Position numbers and translations under genes: made by a program. This document shows positions 1 to 6,070 of a stretch of 9,150 nt of DNA, in pieces (the stretch's first letter is position 1; each line of letters begins with the position of its first letter). The DNA lies in NCBI GenBank assembly GCA_945949625.1, contig CAMFFI010000035.1:1-9150 (forward strand), in the 5' to 3' direction. The notes below the pieces were generated by a model. It worked only from the letters and a program-made list of their open reading frames with translations. It did not search any database and was not told the origin of the DNA. The DNA is from an uncultured bacterium (lineage in GTDB: Bacteria; Bacillota; Clostridia; Oscillospirales; Acutalibacteraceae).

Positions 1-774
1 TCCTGCATACAGACCGTCGGTAGGCTCCATTGAGGTTGCGTGCATAAGACCGCATTCAACAACATTGAATACAGAGCCTGTTGCCATAAGCTTAAACTCA
101 TCGCCGGGGTGAATTTGTCCCTCTTTAAGCCTTACATATATAATAACGCCCTTGTAGCTGTCGTAGTAGCTGTCAAAAATCAAAGCTCTTAAGGGTGCGT
201 TTGCGTCGCCTGTGGGAGCAGGAATATCGGATACGATTTTTTCAAGAACTGCGTGTATATTTATTCCTGCCTTTGCAGAGATTTTCGGAGCGTCCTGAGC
301 AGGAATACCGATTACGTCCTCAATTTCGTTGATTACTCTGTCGGGGTCTGCGCTGGGCAAATCAATTTTGTTTACAACGGGAACAATCTCCAGACCGCTG
401 TCAACGGCAAGATATGTGTTTGCAAGAGTCTGAGCTTCAATTCCCTGGGACGCGTCAACAATCAGCACCGCACCCTCGCAGGCGGCAAGGGAACGTGAAA
501 CCTCATAGTTAAAGTCAACGTGACCGGGAGTATCAATAAGGTTAAATAAGTAGTCGCTGCCGTCGTCTGCTTTGTAAACAACAGAAACCGCCCTTGCCTT
601 AATTGTTATTCCTCTTTCACGTTCAAGCTCCATATCGTCAAGAATCTGAGCCTCCATATCACGGCTTGAAACCGACTGCGTCTGCTCTAAGATTCTGTCG
701 GCAAGAGTAGATTTACCGTGGTCAATGTGTGCAATAATACTGAAATTTCTGATTTTATCCTGTGGAAAAGACAA
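1..774 (-). CDS. lepA: Elongation factor 4 (LepA), N-terminal 258 residues, cut by window edge
   Basis: LepA is a ribosome-associated translational GTPase of the EF-G/EF-Tu superfamily that acts on stalled or mis-translocated ribosomes in the cytoplasm. The translated minus strand shows the ordered G-domain motifs: AHIDHGKST (P-loop), the switch I stretch ELERERGITIKA, DTPGHVDF (G3), NKID (G4) and SAK (G5). It then enters domain II (RALIFDSYYDSYKGV) before the edge. The family is normally about 600 residues, so roughly 340 C-terminal residues lie outside the window. I chose TTG at 774-772 because AAGGTG sits 6 nt upstream; an in-frame GTG at 783-781 is possible but would overlap that Shine-Dalgarno. 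There is no ATG near the N-terminus. The gene is divergent from the C_GCAxxG_C_C gene. The HIDHGKST, RGITIKA and DTPGHVDFNYEVSRSLAACEGA pattern is LepA-like rather than EF-G or TypA. Family assignment is very secure; the exact start is less so. Confidence 0.96.
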   Translation of the reverse strand, partial: MSFPQDKIRNFSIIAHIDHGKSTLADRILEQTQSVSSRDMEAQILDDMELERERGITIKARAVSVVYKADDGSDYLFNLIDTPGHVDFNYEVSRSLAACEGAVLIVDASQGIEAQTLANTYLAVDSGLEIVPVVNKIDLPSADPDRVINEIEDVIGIPAQDAPKISAKAGINIHAVLEKIVSDIPAPTGDANAPLRALIFDSYYDSYKGVIIYVRLKEGQIHPGDEFKLMATGSVFNVVECGLMHATSMEPTDGLYAG

Positions 775-821
775 TCTGATCACCTTTTATATTCAAACTT
801 GTAAATTTATATATTTAAAAT

Positions 822-851
822 ATTATATCATAAAATTACTGCTGTAAGCAA
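822..851 (-). promoter_or_regulatory. Candidate lepA promoter
   Basis: On the minus strand TATAAT (822-827) is preceded by TGA, giving an extended -10. TTGCTT (846-851) lies 18 bp upstream as a weak -35. It is placed about 48 nt before the lepA start in an AT-rich stretch, as expected for a sigma-A promoter. Prediction by eye only. Confidence 0.5.
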
Positions 852-910
852 CATTAACAGGCAGATTTTACAAGCTGTTTTTAAAAAATCGGTACAAAGG
901 GCAATCGGTG

Positions 911-939
911 TTGAAAAAATTCAAATCAGATGCTATACT
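911..939 (+). promoter_or_regulatory. Sigma-A type promoter of the C_GCAxxG_C_C gene
   Basis: TTGAAA (911-916) and TATACT (934-939) are separated by exactly 17 bp, and TG at 931-932 adds an extended -10. Transcription would start near 946, about 20 nt before the ATG, leaving just enough room for the AGAGGCG ribosome binding site at 954-960. Confidence 0.7.
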
Positions 940-965
940 GAAAAAAACTGATTAGAGGCGATAAT

Positions 966-1421
966 ATGCAGACAAAGGGACAAATTGCAAGAAAATATTT
1001 TGAGGACGGCTACAATTGCAGCCAGTCGGTTTTGCTTGCTTTTGCAGAGGATTTCGGCCTTGATAAAAAAACTGCGGCGTTGATTTCCTCCTCATTTGGA
1101 GGCGGAATGGGCAGATTAAGAGAAGTCTGCGGAGCCGTAAGCGGAATGTTTATGGTTTTAGGTTTGAAATACGGCAACGATAACCCCAAGGCTTATGAAA
1201 TTAAGCGCGAGCTTTATAAAAAGGTTCAAAAGCTTGCAGAAGAATACAAAGCGGAAAACGGCTCAATCATTTGCAGAGAGCTGCTTGGAATTTCAAAGGA
1301 AGGGGCAAGCCTGCCTGTTCCTGAAAAACGAACCGATACGTATTACAAAAAGCGTCCGTGTTCTCAGCTTGTGGAATATGCGGCTGATTTGGTTTTTGAA
1401 TTTATACAGAATAATCCTTAA
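966..1421 (+). CDS. C_GCAxxG_C_C family putative redox protein
   Basis: A small soluble protein of 151 residues with no signal peptide. The conserved cysteine layout of the C_GCAxxG_C_C family is visible: Cys18 in YNCSQ, Cys55 in VCGAVSG (the C-G-A-x-x-G core), Cys103 in IICREL and Cys132 in RPCSQ. A glycine run (FGGGMG, 44-49) precedes the core, as is usual in the family. These cysteines are thought to bind a metal or Fe-S centre or to act in redox chemistry, but I know of no firmly established reaction, so the role is inferred. The ATG at 966 has AGAGGCG 5 nt upstream. The gene is monocistronic, with its own promoter and a terminator immediately downstream. The length is typical for the stand-alone form and nothing looks broken. 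A second frame through the same DNA (1195-1434) is a shadow. Confidence 0.9.
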   Translation: MQTKGQIARKYFEDGYNCSQSVLLAFAEDFGLDKKTAALISSSFGGGMGRLREVCGAVSGMFMVLGLKYGNDNPKAYEIKRELYKKVQKLAEEYKAENGSIICRELLGISKEGASLPVPEKRTDTYYKKRPCSQLVEYAADLVFEFIQNNP

Positions 1422-1446
1422 AATATGCTGTTGAAAATAGATTTTA

Positions 1447-1491
1447 TGTCAGCTCCTGTTAAGCTTTTCAGGAGCTGACATTTTTATTTTT
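1447..1491 (+). terminator. Rho-independent terminator after the C_GCAxxG_C_C gene
   Basis: A perfect 12-bp stem TGTCAGCTCCTG (1447-1458) / CAGGAGCTGACA (1469-1480) encloses a 10-nt loop and is followed by TTTTTATTTTT. It lies 26 nt past the stop codon. On the minus strand the same hairpin is followed only by TAAAATCTATTTT, so it would be at best a weak terminator for the convergent secreted-protein gene; no other terminator for that gene is visible. Confidence 0.88.
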
Positions 1492-1521
1492 GAAAACGGA
1501 GAGTAGTTTACAGTTTGTTTG

Positions 1522-3864
1522 TTAATATTTTTGAATTTCCAGATATTGAGAATTTCCTTTTCCTTGAGCAACAATTCTGTATTTTGAGTTTGAGTTATAG
1601 TTATAAAAGAAATTGTTCACATAGCTACTGTTTCCTTTTTCTGTAATACGCAGCCATTTATCATTTGTGTTGCTGATAATTCCGATGTATGAATCGCTTG
1701 TCAGAGGCTTATCGTTATCTATGCGTATTGTTACTTTTCGAACATAACCGTCTTCAAGGAAGCAATCGTTATTTAAACCGTTAGTATAATAATTATTTTT
1801 TATAATAACTCTTTTGCCTAAGGTAATCTCTGTTTCACCGTTTAACTTTGTTGAAATACCGCCGCCTAACTGCTTTGATTTATTGTTGGTGATTTCAACA
1901 TTATAAAAACGTGAGTTTCCATAATACATACCTGAAACATTATGATACTCAACGCTTACTCCGCCGCCGTTGCCCTCGGCATAGTTGTTGGTTATTTTGC
2001 AATTCTCAACAGTTATTGAATAATTTAACTGTTGTATTCCGCCGCCGTTACCGGTTGTGTTTCCTCCGGTTATAGTTCCCATATTTGTGCCTGATGAATC
2101 TGTAATTGTAAAATCACCGCCATAGGCAATTATTACAGAACCGTCTTCTCTTGGTGCGTTAAGCTTGCGGTCTATGGTATATCCGTTTAAATCAAGTGTA
2201 AGTTTAGTTTTACCTATATGCATCCCGTTGTCATATATTGCGCCGTTTTTAAATCCGTTACCTGTACCAAAGTAGGTGTATCCGTCAGCATTGACATATG
2301 CACTCCAATCTTCTTTAAGCTTCAGTGTAATATTTTTGCCCTGCACTGAAGTTACGGCTTCGTTCCAAGCGTCATCAATTTTGGAATAATGTGTAACGTA
2401 ACCGTCAATTATAAGATCGGCTCCTCCTTCTTCTTTGGAGCTTCCGGAGCTCTTTTCTATAAAGTAACACAATTCGTTGCTGTTTATAGCGTGGAAATAA
2501 ACAGCAATAGTCAAGCCGTCTTCACCCGATTTATAAGTATTTATTGCTTTATCTAATTCATATACAGGTATTTTAGTATAATAGCCCATATAACCCCATT
2601 TGTACATTTTTCCTGCAATTAAGTATTTTGCATCATCAGGAACATTAAGACCTTTGGAATTTAGGAACTCACGCAAAGTGTATTTTCCGAAATCCTTATA
2701 CTCATTTTTTATTATCCAGTTGATTTTTTCCATATATTTGTCGAAATACTTATTAAGCTTTTCATCGGTACTCATTGTTGGAAATATATCCTTATAATTA
2801 TTTAAGGCTCTGAGCATATCCGGTTGAGCGTAATCTCCGTTTGCATACAGTCTAAGATTTTTAATCTCTGCTTTTCCGATACGCTCGATAGAAGTAACGG
2901 TTCCGTCATTTTCGTAATATTTGTTAGCAGAATTTTGTTCTTCATTTGCAATGGAAGTGTAAAATTCTAAAACTTTCTTACTTGTATTTGATATTGTTTC
3001 TGCTTCTTCTTTTAAATTATTGATATAATCTTCATTTGAAGAAGTTTCGCACATTTCAATTAATGTTCTTATGATGGTTCCCGTTGCTTTTATGTAGGTT
3101 GAAATAATTTTGCTTTCATAAACATGACTTGCTTTAAGTGCATCACCGCCGAAATGGAGCTTTTTGTTTTGTGCGTTAAAATAGTTTTTAAATGGATTTT
3201 TGTCCTGACCGGTTGCCTGATTTGTAATATATTTTTCAATATTTTCAATGGTACTTCTCATAGAATCAGACGCATCGCTTTCTATAAGTTCTATAAGGCT
3301 CTTTTGATATTTTGCGATATTGGTAGTGCACTTGCCTATTGATTCATTAAGCTTGGCAATTTTCTTTCTATCGTCGGATGTCGGTTCGGCTTTTGCCTGA
3401 AGTTCCTTAAGTTCTTTTTTATATTCCTGCAAAGCGTTCTTGTCCTTCACAATGTATGAAGCGTATTTGTCTGTCTTGGAGCAATAAGTGGACAATGTAT
3501 CGCATAAGCTGTTAAAGGTTTTATTATCGGCAAGCTCTTGCTCAACAGCGATTCCGGTTATTGTTTCTTTGATTTTGTCCAGCTTATCGTTCAAATCTTT
3601 AAACGGGTCGGCTTTTTCCGCCTGAGGTAATATGCCTTTTGCAATATAGTTGAACACAATTTTGCAGATGTCGCCGACATACGGTACCTTGCCTACTACG
3701 CCGGCAAGATTTTCTGCGTATTTATTGATAACTTCAATTGCAATTTCTTTTGCTTTTTCCTCTTCGGTTTTAGCCGAAACGCTTACCATACCGATTGTAG
3801 CAGTTGATAAACAGCAGATTATCACAAGAATAAAAGATGTGATTTTTAATGTGACTTTTTTCAT
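1522..3864 (-). CDS. Exported protein: helical/coiled-coil N-terminal half plus C-terminal beta-helix, function unknown
   Basis: I do not recognise this 780-residue protein as a named family. Residues 1-31 are a classical signal peptide (MKK, hydrophobic 8-29, likely cleavage after VSA at 31); there is no lipobox and no LPXTG anchor. Residues about 34-320 look almost wholly helical: a hydrophobic or amphipathic segment at 53-80 (LAGVVGKVPYVGDICKIVFN), then charged heptad-like stretches at about 138-195 typical of coiled coil. About 320-470 is a mixed Tyr/Lys-rich region, followed by a SSGSSKEEGG linker near 475. The remainder is rich in Asn, Gly, Thr and aromatics, with TITGGNTTGNGGGI near 608, NNYAEGNGGGV near 633 and NNKSKQLGGGI near 666. 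This matches right-handed parallel beta-helix rungs of the polymorphic outer membrane protein-like type. AAAGGAGA precedes the ATG. The layout resembles helical pore-forming or adhesin-like surface proteins, but that is inference. Its upstream region is unusually rich in repeats. Confidence 0.88.
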   Translation of the reverse strand: MKKVTLKITSFILVIICCLSTATIGMVSVSAKTEEEKAKEIAIEVINKYAENLAGVVGKVPYVGDICKIVFNYIAKGILPQAEKADPFKDLNDKLDKIKETITGIAVEQELADNKTFNSLCDTLSTYCSKTDKYASYIVKDKNALQEYKKELKELQAKAEPTSDDRKKIAKLNESIGKCTTNIAKYQKSLIELIESDASDSMRSTIENIEKYITNQATGQDKNPFKNYFNAQNKKLHFGGDALKASHVYESKIISTYIKATGTIIRTLIEMCETSSNEDYINNLKEEAETISNTSKKVLEFYTSIANEEQNSANKYYENDGTVTSIERIGKAEIKNLRLYANGDYAQPDMLRALNNYKDIFPTMSTDEKLNKYFDKYMEKINWIIKNEYKDFGKYTLREFLNSKGLNVPDDAKYLIAGKMYKWGYMGYYTKIPVYELDKAINTYKSGEDGLTIAVYFHAINSNELCYFIEKSSGSSKEEGGADLIIDGYVTHYSKIDDAWNEAVTSVQGKNITLKLKEDWSAYVNADGYTYFGTGNGFKNGAIYDNGMHIGKTKLTLDLNGYTIDRKLNAPREDGSVIIAYGGDFTITDSSGTNMGTITGGNTTGNGGGIQQLNYSITVENCKITNNYAEGNGGGVSVEYHNVSGMYYGNSRFYNVEITNNKSKQLGGGISTKLNGETEITLGKRVIIKNNYYTNGLNNDCFLEDGYVRKVTIRIDNDKPLTSDSYIGIISNTNDKWLRITEKGNSSYVNNFFYNYNSNSKYRIVAQGKGNSQYLEIQKY

Positions 3865-3870
3865 AATTGA

Positions 3871-3935
3871 TTCTCCTTTACAAGTTTATTTTTATCAGGG
3901 GTTTGTTTCCCCTTTTCTTTGACTTAAGTATATCA
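3871..3935 (-). promoter_or_regulatory. Proximal candidate promoter and 5' leader of the exported-protein gene
   Basis: On the minus strand TGATATACT (3927-3935) is an extended -10. TTGTCA upstream is too close (12 bp) to act as a normal -35. Within the predicted leader AGGGG (3909-3913) and CCCCT (3897-3901) can form a small hairpin with a 7-nt loop. The ribosome binding site AAAGGAGAA is at 3871-3879. Leader length would be about 55 nt. Confidence 0.4.
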
Positions 3936-4040
3936 CCCCGACTGTGACAACATACGGACAAAAAATATACTATTTTAAAAATTTTTTAAATTTTTTCAAA
4001 ATTTATTTCAATATTCCGCTTTCTGCTTTTATATATGCAC

Positions 4041-4077
4041 ATTATACATAACGGAGTGCAACAAAAGTGCAACAAAA
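4041..4077 (-). promoter_or_regulatory. Distal candidate promoter with tandem 11-bp operator-like repeats
   Basis: On the minus strand TTTTGTTGCAC occurs twice in perfect tandem (4067-4077 and 4056-4066), one helical turn apart. It is followed 9 nt later by TATAAT (4041-4046). No good -35 lies at 17 bp, and the repeats occupy that place, which is how activator-dependent promoters are often arranged. It would give a leader of about 170 nt on the exported-protein mRNA. Confidence 0.4.
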
Positions 4078-4107
4078 ATACACTTTTTATAAAAATTTTT
4101 TAAAAAT

Positions 4108-4136
4108 TCGAGAACCTCGACCGTTTCGGTGCAGTT
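4108..4136 (+). repeat. Short double-hairpin element, copy A
   Basis: TCGAG-AAC-CTCGA (4108-4120) abuts ACCG-TTT-CGGT (4120-4130), followed by GCAGTT. It resembles copies B (about 5686-5720) and C (about 8472-8507, other strand), which share the CCTCG core and a trailing CAGT. Similarity is short and judged by eye. Confidence 0.35.
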
Positions 4137-4140
4137 TCCT

Positions 4141-4180
4141 AAAAAGCAAAAAAACCGACTGATTTTTCATCAATCGGTTT
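4141..4180 (-). terminator. Rho-independent terminator of the fumarase operon
   Basis: On the minus strand AAACCGATTGAT (4169-4180) pairs with ATCAGTCGGTTT (4152-4163) over 12 bp with one G-U pair. The loop is GAAAA, and TTTTGCTTTTT follows. It starts about 22 nt beyond the beta-subunit stop codon, so it ends the alpha-beta transcript and insulates the exported-protein gene. Confidence 0.9.
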
Positions 4181-4202
4181 AATTCAAATAAAACTATGTT
4201 GC

Positions 4203-4757
4203 TTACAAATTTTCGGTGTTGTATTTTGGCGGCTCTGTTTGATAGATATTATTTCCCTTGCTGTCAATTACAACAATACAGGGGAAATCCTCAACTGTAT
4301 ATCTTCTAACTGCCTCTGTGCCTAAATCCTCATAGCAAATAAGCTCCTCGATTTTTATGCTTTTTGCAATAAGTGCGGCGGCACCGCCGATTGCGGCAAA
4401 ATAAACGCCGCCGTTTCTTACAATTGCGTCGATTACATCCTGGTTTCTGGCTCCTTTTCCTATCATACCCTTAAGTCCGTTATCCATAAGAGCAGGTGCG
4501 TATTTATCCATTCGATAGCTGGAGGTAGGTCCTGCCGGTCCTACTGCATAAGGAGGCTTTGCCGGAGCAGGCCCCACATAATAAATAGTTTCTCCTTTTA
4601 TGTCAACAGGCAGTTTTTCGCCCTTTTCAATAAGCTCAAAAAGTCTTTTATGGGCGGCGTCTCTGCCGGTTATCATTGTTCCGGTCAAAAGTACGCTGTC
4701 GCCTGCTTTCAGATTTTTTATGTCCTCATCCTTTAAGGGAAGTGTGATTTTTTTCAT
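4203..4757 (-). CDS. Class I (Fe-S) fumarate hydratase, beta subunit
   Basis: Beta (C-terminal type) subunit of the two-subunit Fe-S hydro-lyases that interconvert L-malate and fumarate plus water in the cytoplasm. The 184 residues carry the family landmarks in order: LLTGTMITGRDAAHKR (about 23-38), the YVGPAPAKPPYAVGPAGPT block followed by SYRMD, MIGKG, YFAAIGGAAAL, then EDLGTEAVRRYTVEDFPCIVVID near the C-terminus. The length matches the stand-alone beta subunit (about 180-200), whereas fused one-chain enzymes exceed 500. ATG at 4757 has AAAGGAGA about 9 nt upstream, and only 30 nt separate it from the alpha gene, so the two are co-transcribed and surely form one enzyme. A strong terminator follows. 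The close relative L(+)-tartrate dehydratase beta cannot be excluded by eye; fumarase is the commoner activity in this setting. No gene symbol is given because naming varies between species. Confidence 0.94.
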   Translation of the reverse strand: MKKITLPLKDEDIKNLKAGDSVLLTGTMITGRDAAHKRLFELIEKGEKLPVDIKGETIYYVGPAPAKPPYAVGPAGPTSSYRMDKYAPALMDNGLKGMIGKGARNQDVIDAIVRNGGVYFAAIGGAAALIAKSIKIEELICYEDLGTEAVRRYTVEDFPCIVVIDSKGNNIYQTEPPKYNTENL

Positions 4758-4787
4758 ACAGCCAATCTCCTTTTACAAGCGTTCCGC

Positions 4788-5639
4788 TTAAATTACAGCA
4801 CTTTTATGTCTTGCGGCATGACAGCATATATTTACGGCAACAGGCATACCGGCTATATGCGTCGGTGCGGTTTCAATATTTACACCGATTGCGGTGGTGT
4901 TTCCCCCTAAGCCTGCGGGGCCAAAGCCCATTTTGTTGATTTTTTCAAGAAGCTCCTGCTCCAATGCAGCATATCTTGCGTCGCTGTTTTGGGTATCTAT
5001 TGAGCGGAAGGTGGCTTTTTTTGCAAGCTCTGCGCACACCTCGAAATCACCGCCTATTCCGACTCCCACAACAATGGGGGGACAGGGATTAGGTCCTGCT
5101 TTTCTTACCGTATCGAGAATAAAGCTTTTAACGCCTTCAACGCCGTAGGAGGGAGTAATCATTTTTATTGCAGACATATTTTCACTGCCGAAGCCCTTGC
5201 CGCCTGCAAGAATTTTAATCTGATTTCCGCTGACAATCCTTGTATGTATTACGGCAGGAGTGTTGTCTTTTGTATTGATTCTGTCAAACACAGGGTCGGC
5301 TACAATGCTTTTTCTGAGGTAGCCTTCCTCATAGGCTTCCCTTACCCCTTGATTTACAGCCTGCTCAAATGAGCCGTCCTCGATTACAACCCTGTCGCCG
5401 TATTCAACAAAAAGAACAGCCATTCCGGTATCCTGACAAAGGGGAATCATTTCATTTTTTGCAATTTCATCGTTTTCTATTATCTGGCTTAAAACGCTTT
5501 TGCCCACAGGCGATTTTTCCGTTTTTTCTGCGTTTTTAAGTGCGTTCATTATATCGTCGCCGATAAAGTAATTGCAGTCCGTAAACAGCTTTTTAACGGT
5601 TTTTGTAACTGTTTCTGCTTGAATGCTCCGTATTTCCAT
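4788..5639 (-). CDS. Class I (Fe-S) fumarate hydratase, alpha subunit
   Basis: Catalytic Fe-S cluster-bearing subunit (N-terminal type) of the oxygen-sensitive class I fumarase. The three cysteines expected to hold the 4Fe-4S cluster are present: Cys68 in IPLCQDTGM, Cys186 in GPNPCPP and Cys273 in NICCHAARH (Cys272 is adjacent). Other family motifs are GGKGFGSENMS (146-156), VVGVGIGG (190-197) and GPAGLGGNTTAIGV (240-253). The 283-residue length is normal. ATG at 5639 has an excellent CAGGAGG site (5646-5652). It is the first gene of a two-gene operon with the beta subunit, ending at the terminator near 4141-4180. Its upstream region is long (over 260 nt from the best promoter) and looks structured, so leader-level control is possible. 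Tartrate dehydratase alpha is the only serious alternative. No truncation or lost key residue is seen. Confidence 0.94.
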   Translation of the reverse strand: MEIRSIQAETVTKTVKKLFTDCNYFIGDDIMNALKNAEKTEKSPVGKSVLSQIIENDEIAKNEMIPLCQDTGMAVLFVEYGDRVVIEDGSFEQAVNQGVREAYEEGYLRKSIVADPVFDRINTKDNTPAVIHTRIVSGNQIKILAGGKGFGSENMSAIKMITPSYGVEGVKSFILDTVRKAGPNPCPPIVVGVGIGGDFEVCAELAKKATFRSIDTQNSDARYAALEQELLEKINKMGFGPAGLGGNTTAIGVNIETAPTHIAGMPVAVNICCHAARHKSAVI

Positions 5640-5671
5640 TTACTTCCTCCTGAAATTTTATTTTATGTGAA

Positions 5672-5701
5672 ATTATAGCTTGCCCAGTGCCTCGGCACGA
5701 A
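5672..5701 (-). promoter_or_regulatory. Weak gene-proximal promoter candidate for the fumarase operon
   Basis: TATAAT on the minus strand at 5672-5677, 33 nt before the alpha ATG. The only available -35 is TTCGTG (5696-5701) at 18 bp, which is poor and lies inside a hairpin. If the upstream RNA is a separate ncRNA, this would be the mRNA promoter. Confidence 0.3.
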
Positions 5702-5720
5702 ATTCGTGCAGTGGCGGCAG
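5686..5720 (+). repeat. Short double-hairpin element, copy B, with two mutually exclusive stems
   Basis: GTGCC-TC-GGCAC (5687-5698) and GCACGAA-A-TTCGTGC (5695-5709) share the GCAC arm, so only one can form at a time; CAGT and GGCAG follow. AGTGCCTCG-CACG matches copy C at 8472-8507 (minus strand) except for one base, and CAGT plus GGCAG recur there after an apparent loss of the second hairpin. Confidence 0.4.
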
Positions 5721-5725
5721 ATATT

Positions 5726-5901
5726 GCGGCTGTCAATTAATGCAGGAAAGCGTTTTCTGATGATTGATAGGGCATCTTGCCTGCAAACCGCCGTTTTAAT
5801 GTGTTCTTTTCTCTCCCTCCGTCATCAGAGAAAGGCAAGATTTAATGCATACAGGTTATCGGTATATGCTGACAATGTGTAGTGACAGCCCTGCAAAACA
5901 T
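5726..5901 (-). ncRNA. Candidate structured RNA: fumarase leader or independent small RNA
   Basis: This stretch has no credible ORF but contains nested perfect complements: P1 GGCTGTCA (5728-5735) with TGACAGCC (5883-5890), extendable by TGC/GCA past a 2-nt bulge; P2 ATCTTGCC (5774-5781) with GGCAAGAT (5834-5841); P3 TTTCTCT (5808-5814) with AGAGAAA (5827-5833), stacked on P2. A side hairpin (5847-5869) has 7 pairs only when read on the minus strand, through a G-U pair. Another (5743-5759) fits the plus strand better, so strand is not settled by folding alone. A near-consensus minus-strand promoter directly upstream favours the minus strand. Size (about 170 nt) and closing stem with a large internal loop recall 6S RNA, but I see no diagnostic sequence, and no terminator follows. 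No T-box, TPP or other familiar riboswitch motif is recognised. Confidence 0.42.
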
Positions 5902-5907
5902 ATTTAT

Positions 5908-5936
5908 ATTATAAAATATTTTACAGCCTATTTCAA
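5908..5936 (-). promoter_or_regulatory. Strong sigma-A promoter upstream of the structured RNA and fumarase operon
   Basis: On the minus strand TTGAAA (5931-5936) and TATAAT (5908-5913) are separated by 17 bp. Predicted start is near 5901, only about 10 nt before the 5' arm of P1 in the candidate RNA and about 262 nt before the alpha-subunit ATG. Confidence 0.72.
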
Positions 5937-5953
5937 TATTAAAAAAAATATGC

Positions 5954-5969
5954 TATTATTTTAATAATA
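5954..5969. promoter_or_regulatory. AT-rich palindrome between divergent units, possible operator
   Basis: TATTATT-TT-AATAATA is a perfect 7-bp inverted repeat. It lies between the fumarase-side -35 (5931-5936) and the two-component-system promoter candidate (5981-6009), so a bound protein could affect both. Low-complexity sequence makes chance possible. Confidence 0.3.
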
Positions 5970-5980
5970 AACGGTTTTCT

Positions 5981-6009
5981 TTGCCAAATGTTAAGAAAAT
6001 CAACATATT
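5981..6009 (+). promoter_or_regulatory. Candidate promoter of the two-component system
   Basis: TTGCCA (5981-5986), 17 bp, CATATT (6004-6009). The -10 is only a 4/6 match, so the call is modest. A second possible -35, TTGTCA at 6011-6016, has no good -10. The leader would be about 55 nt and carries GGAGG at 6060-6064, 6 nt before the ATG. Confidence 0.35.
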
Positions 6010-6070
6010 TTTGTCACATTAAAATATTATTTTTAAATCGGCATATAAAAATTTTTTTCGGAGGTTTATA

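Larger units (their letters stand above)
3936..4140. other. AT-rich non-coding region with A-tracts between the fumarase and exported-protein genes
   Basis: No plausible gene. It holds an identical A-tract string AAAAATTTTTTAAA at 3977-3990 and 4091-4104, flanking the tandem 11-bp repeats, and a double hairpin at 4108-4130 (TCGAG/CTCGA, then ACCG/CGGT). DNA of this composition is expected to be intrinsically curved. Base composition is much more AT-rich than in the surrounding genes. Confidence 0.6.

Noticed and set aside
253..498. 81-codon open frame on the plus strand
   Set aside because: It lies wholly antisense to the GTPase domain of lepA, whose motifs are unmistakable, and has no ribosome binding site.
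3650..3922. 90-codon open frame on the plus strand opposite the signal-peptide region
   Set aside because: It is the antisense of the exported protein's N-terminus; its hydrophobic look comes from the complementary signal peptide.
3871..4140. Possible CRISPR, attachment site or insertion sequence in the AT-rich gap
   Set aside because: There is only one tandem pair of 11-bp repeats, no spacers, no transposase fragments and no terminal inverted repeats with target duplication.
5640..5900. T-box, TPP or S-box riboswitch, tmRNA, SRP RNA or RNase P RNA as explanation of the structured region
   Set aside because: None of the conserved cores I know for these RNAs was found on either strand; 6S remains possible but unproven.
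5700..5900. Decayed gene between fumarase and the two-component system
   Set aside because: No frame on either strand gives a recognisable protein fragment, whereas complementary arms explain the sequence better.
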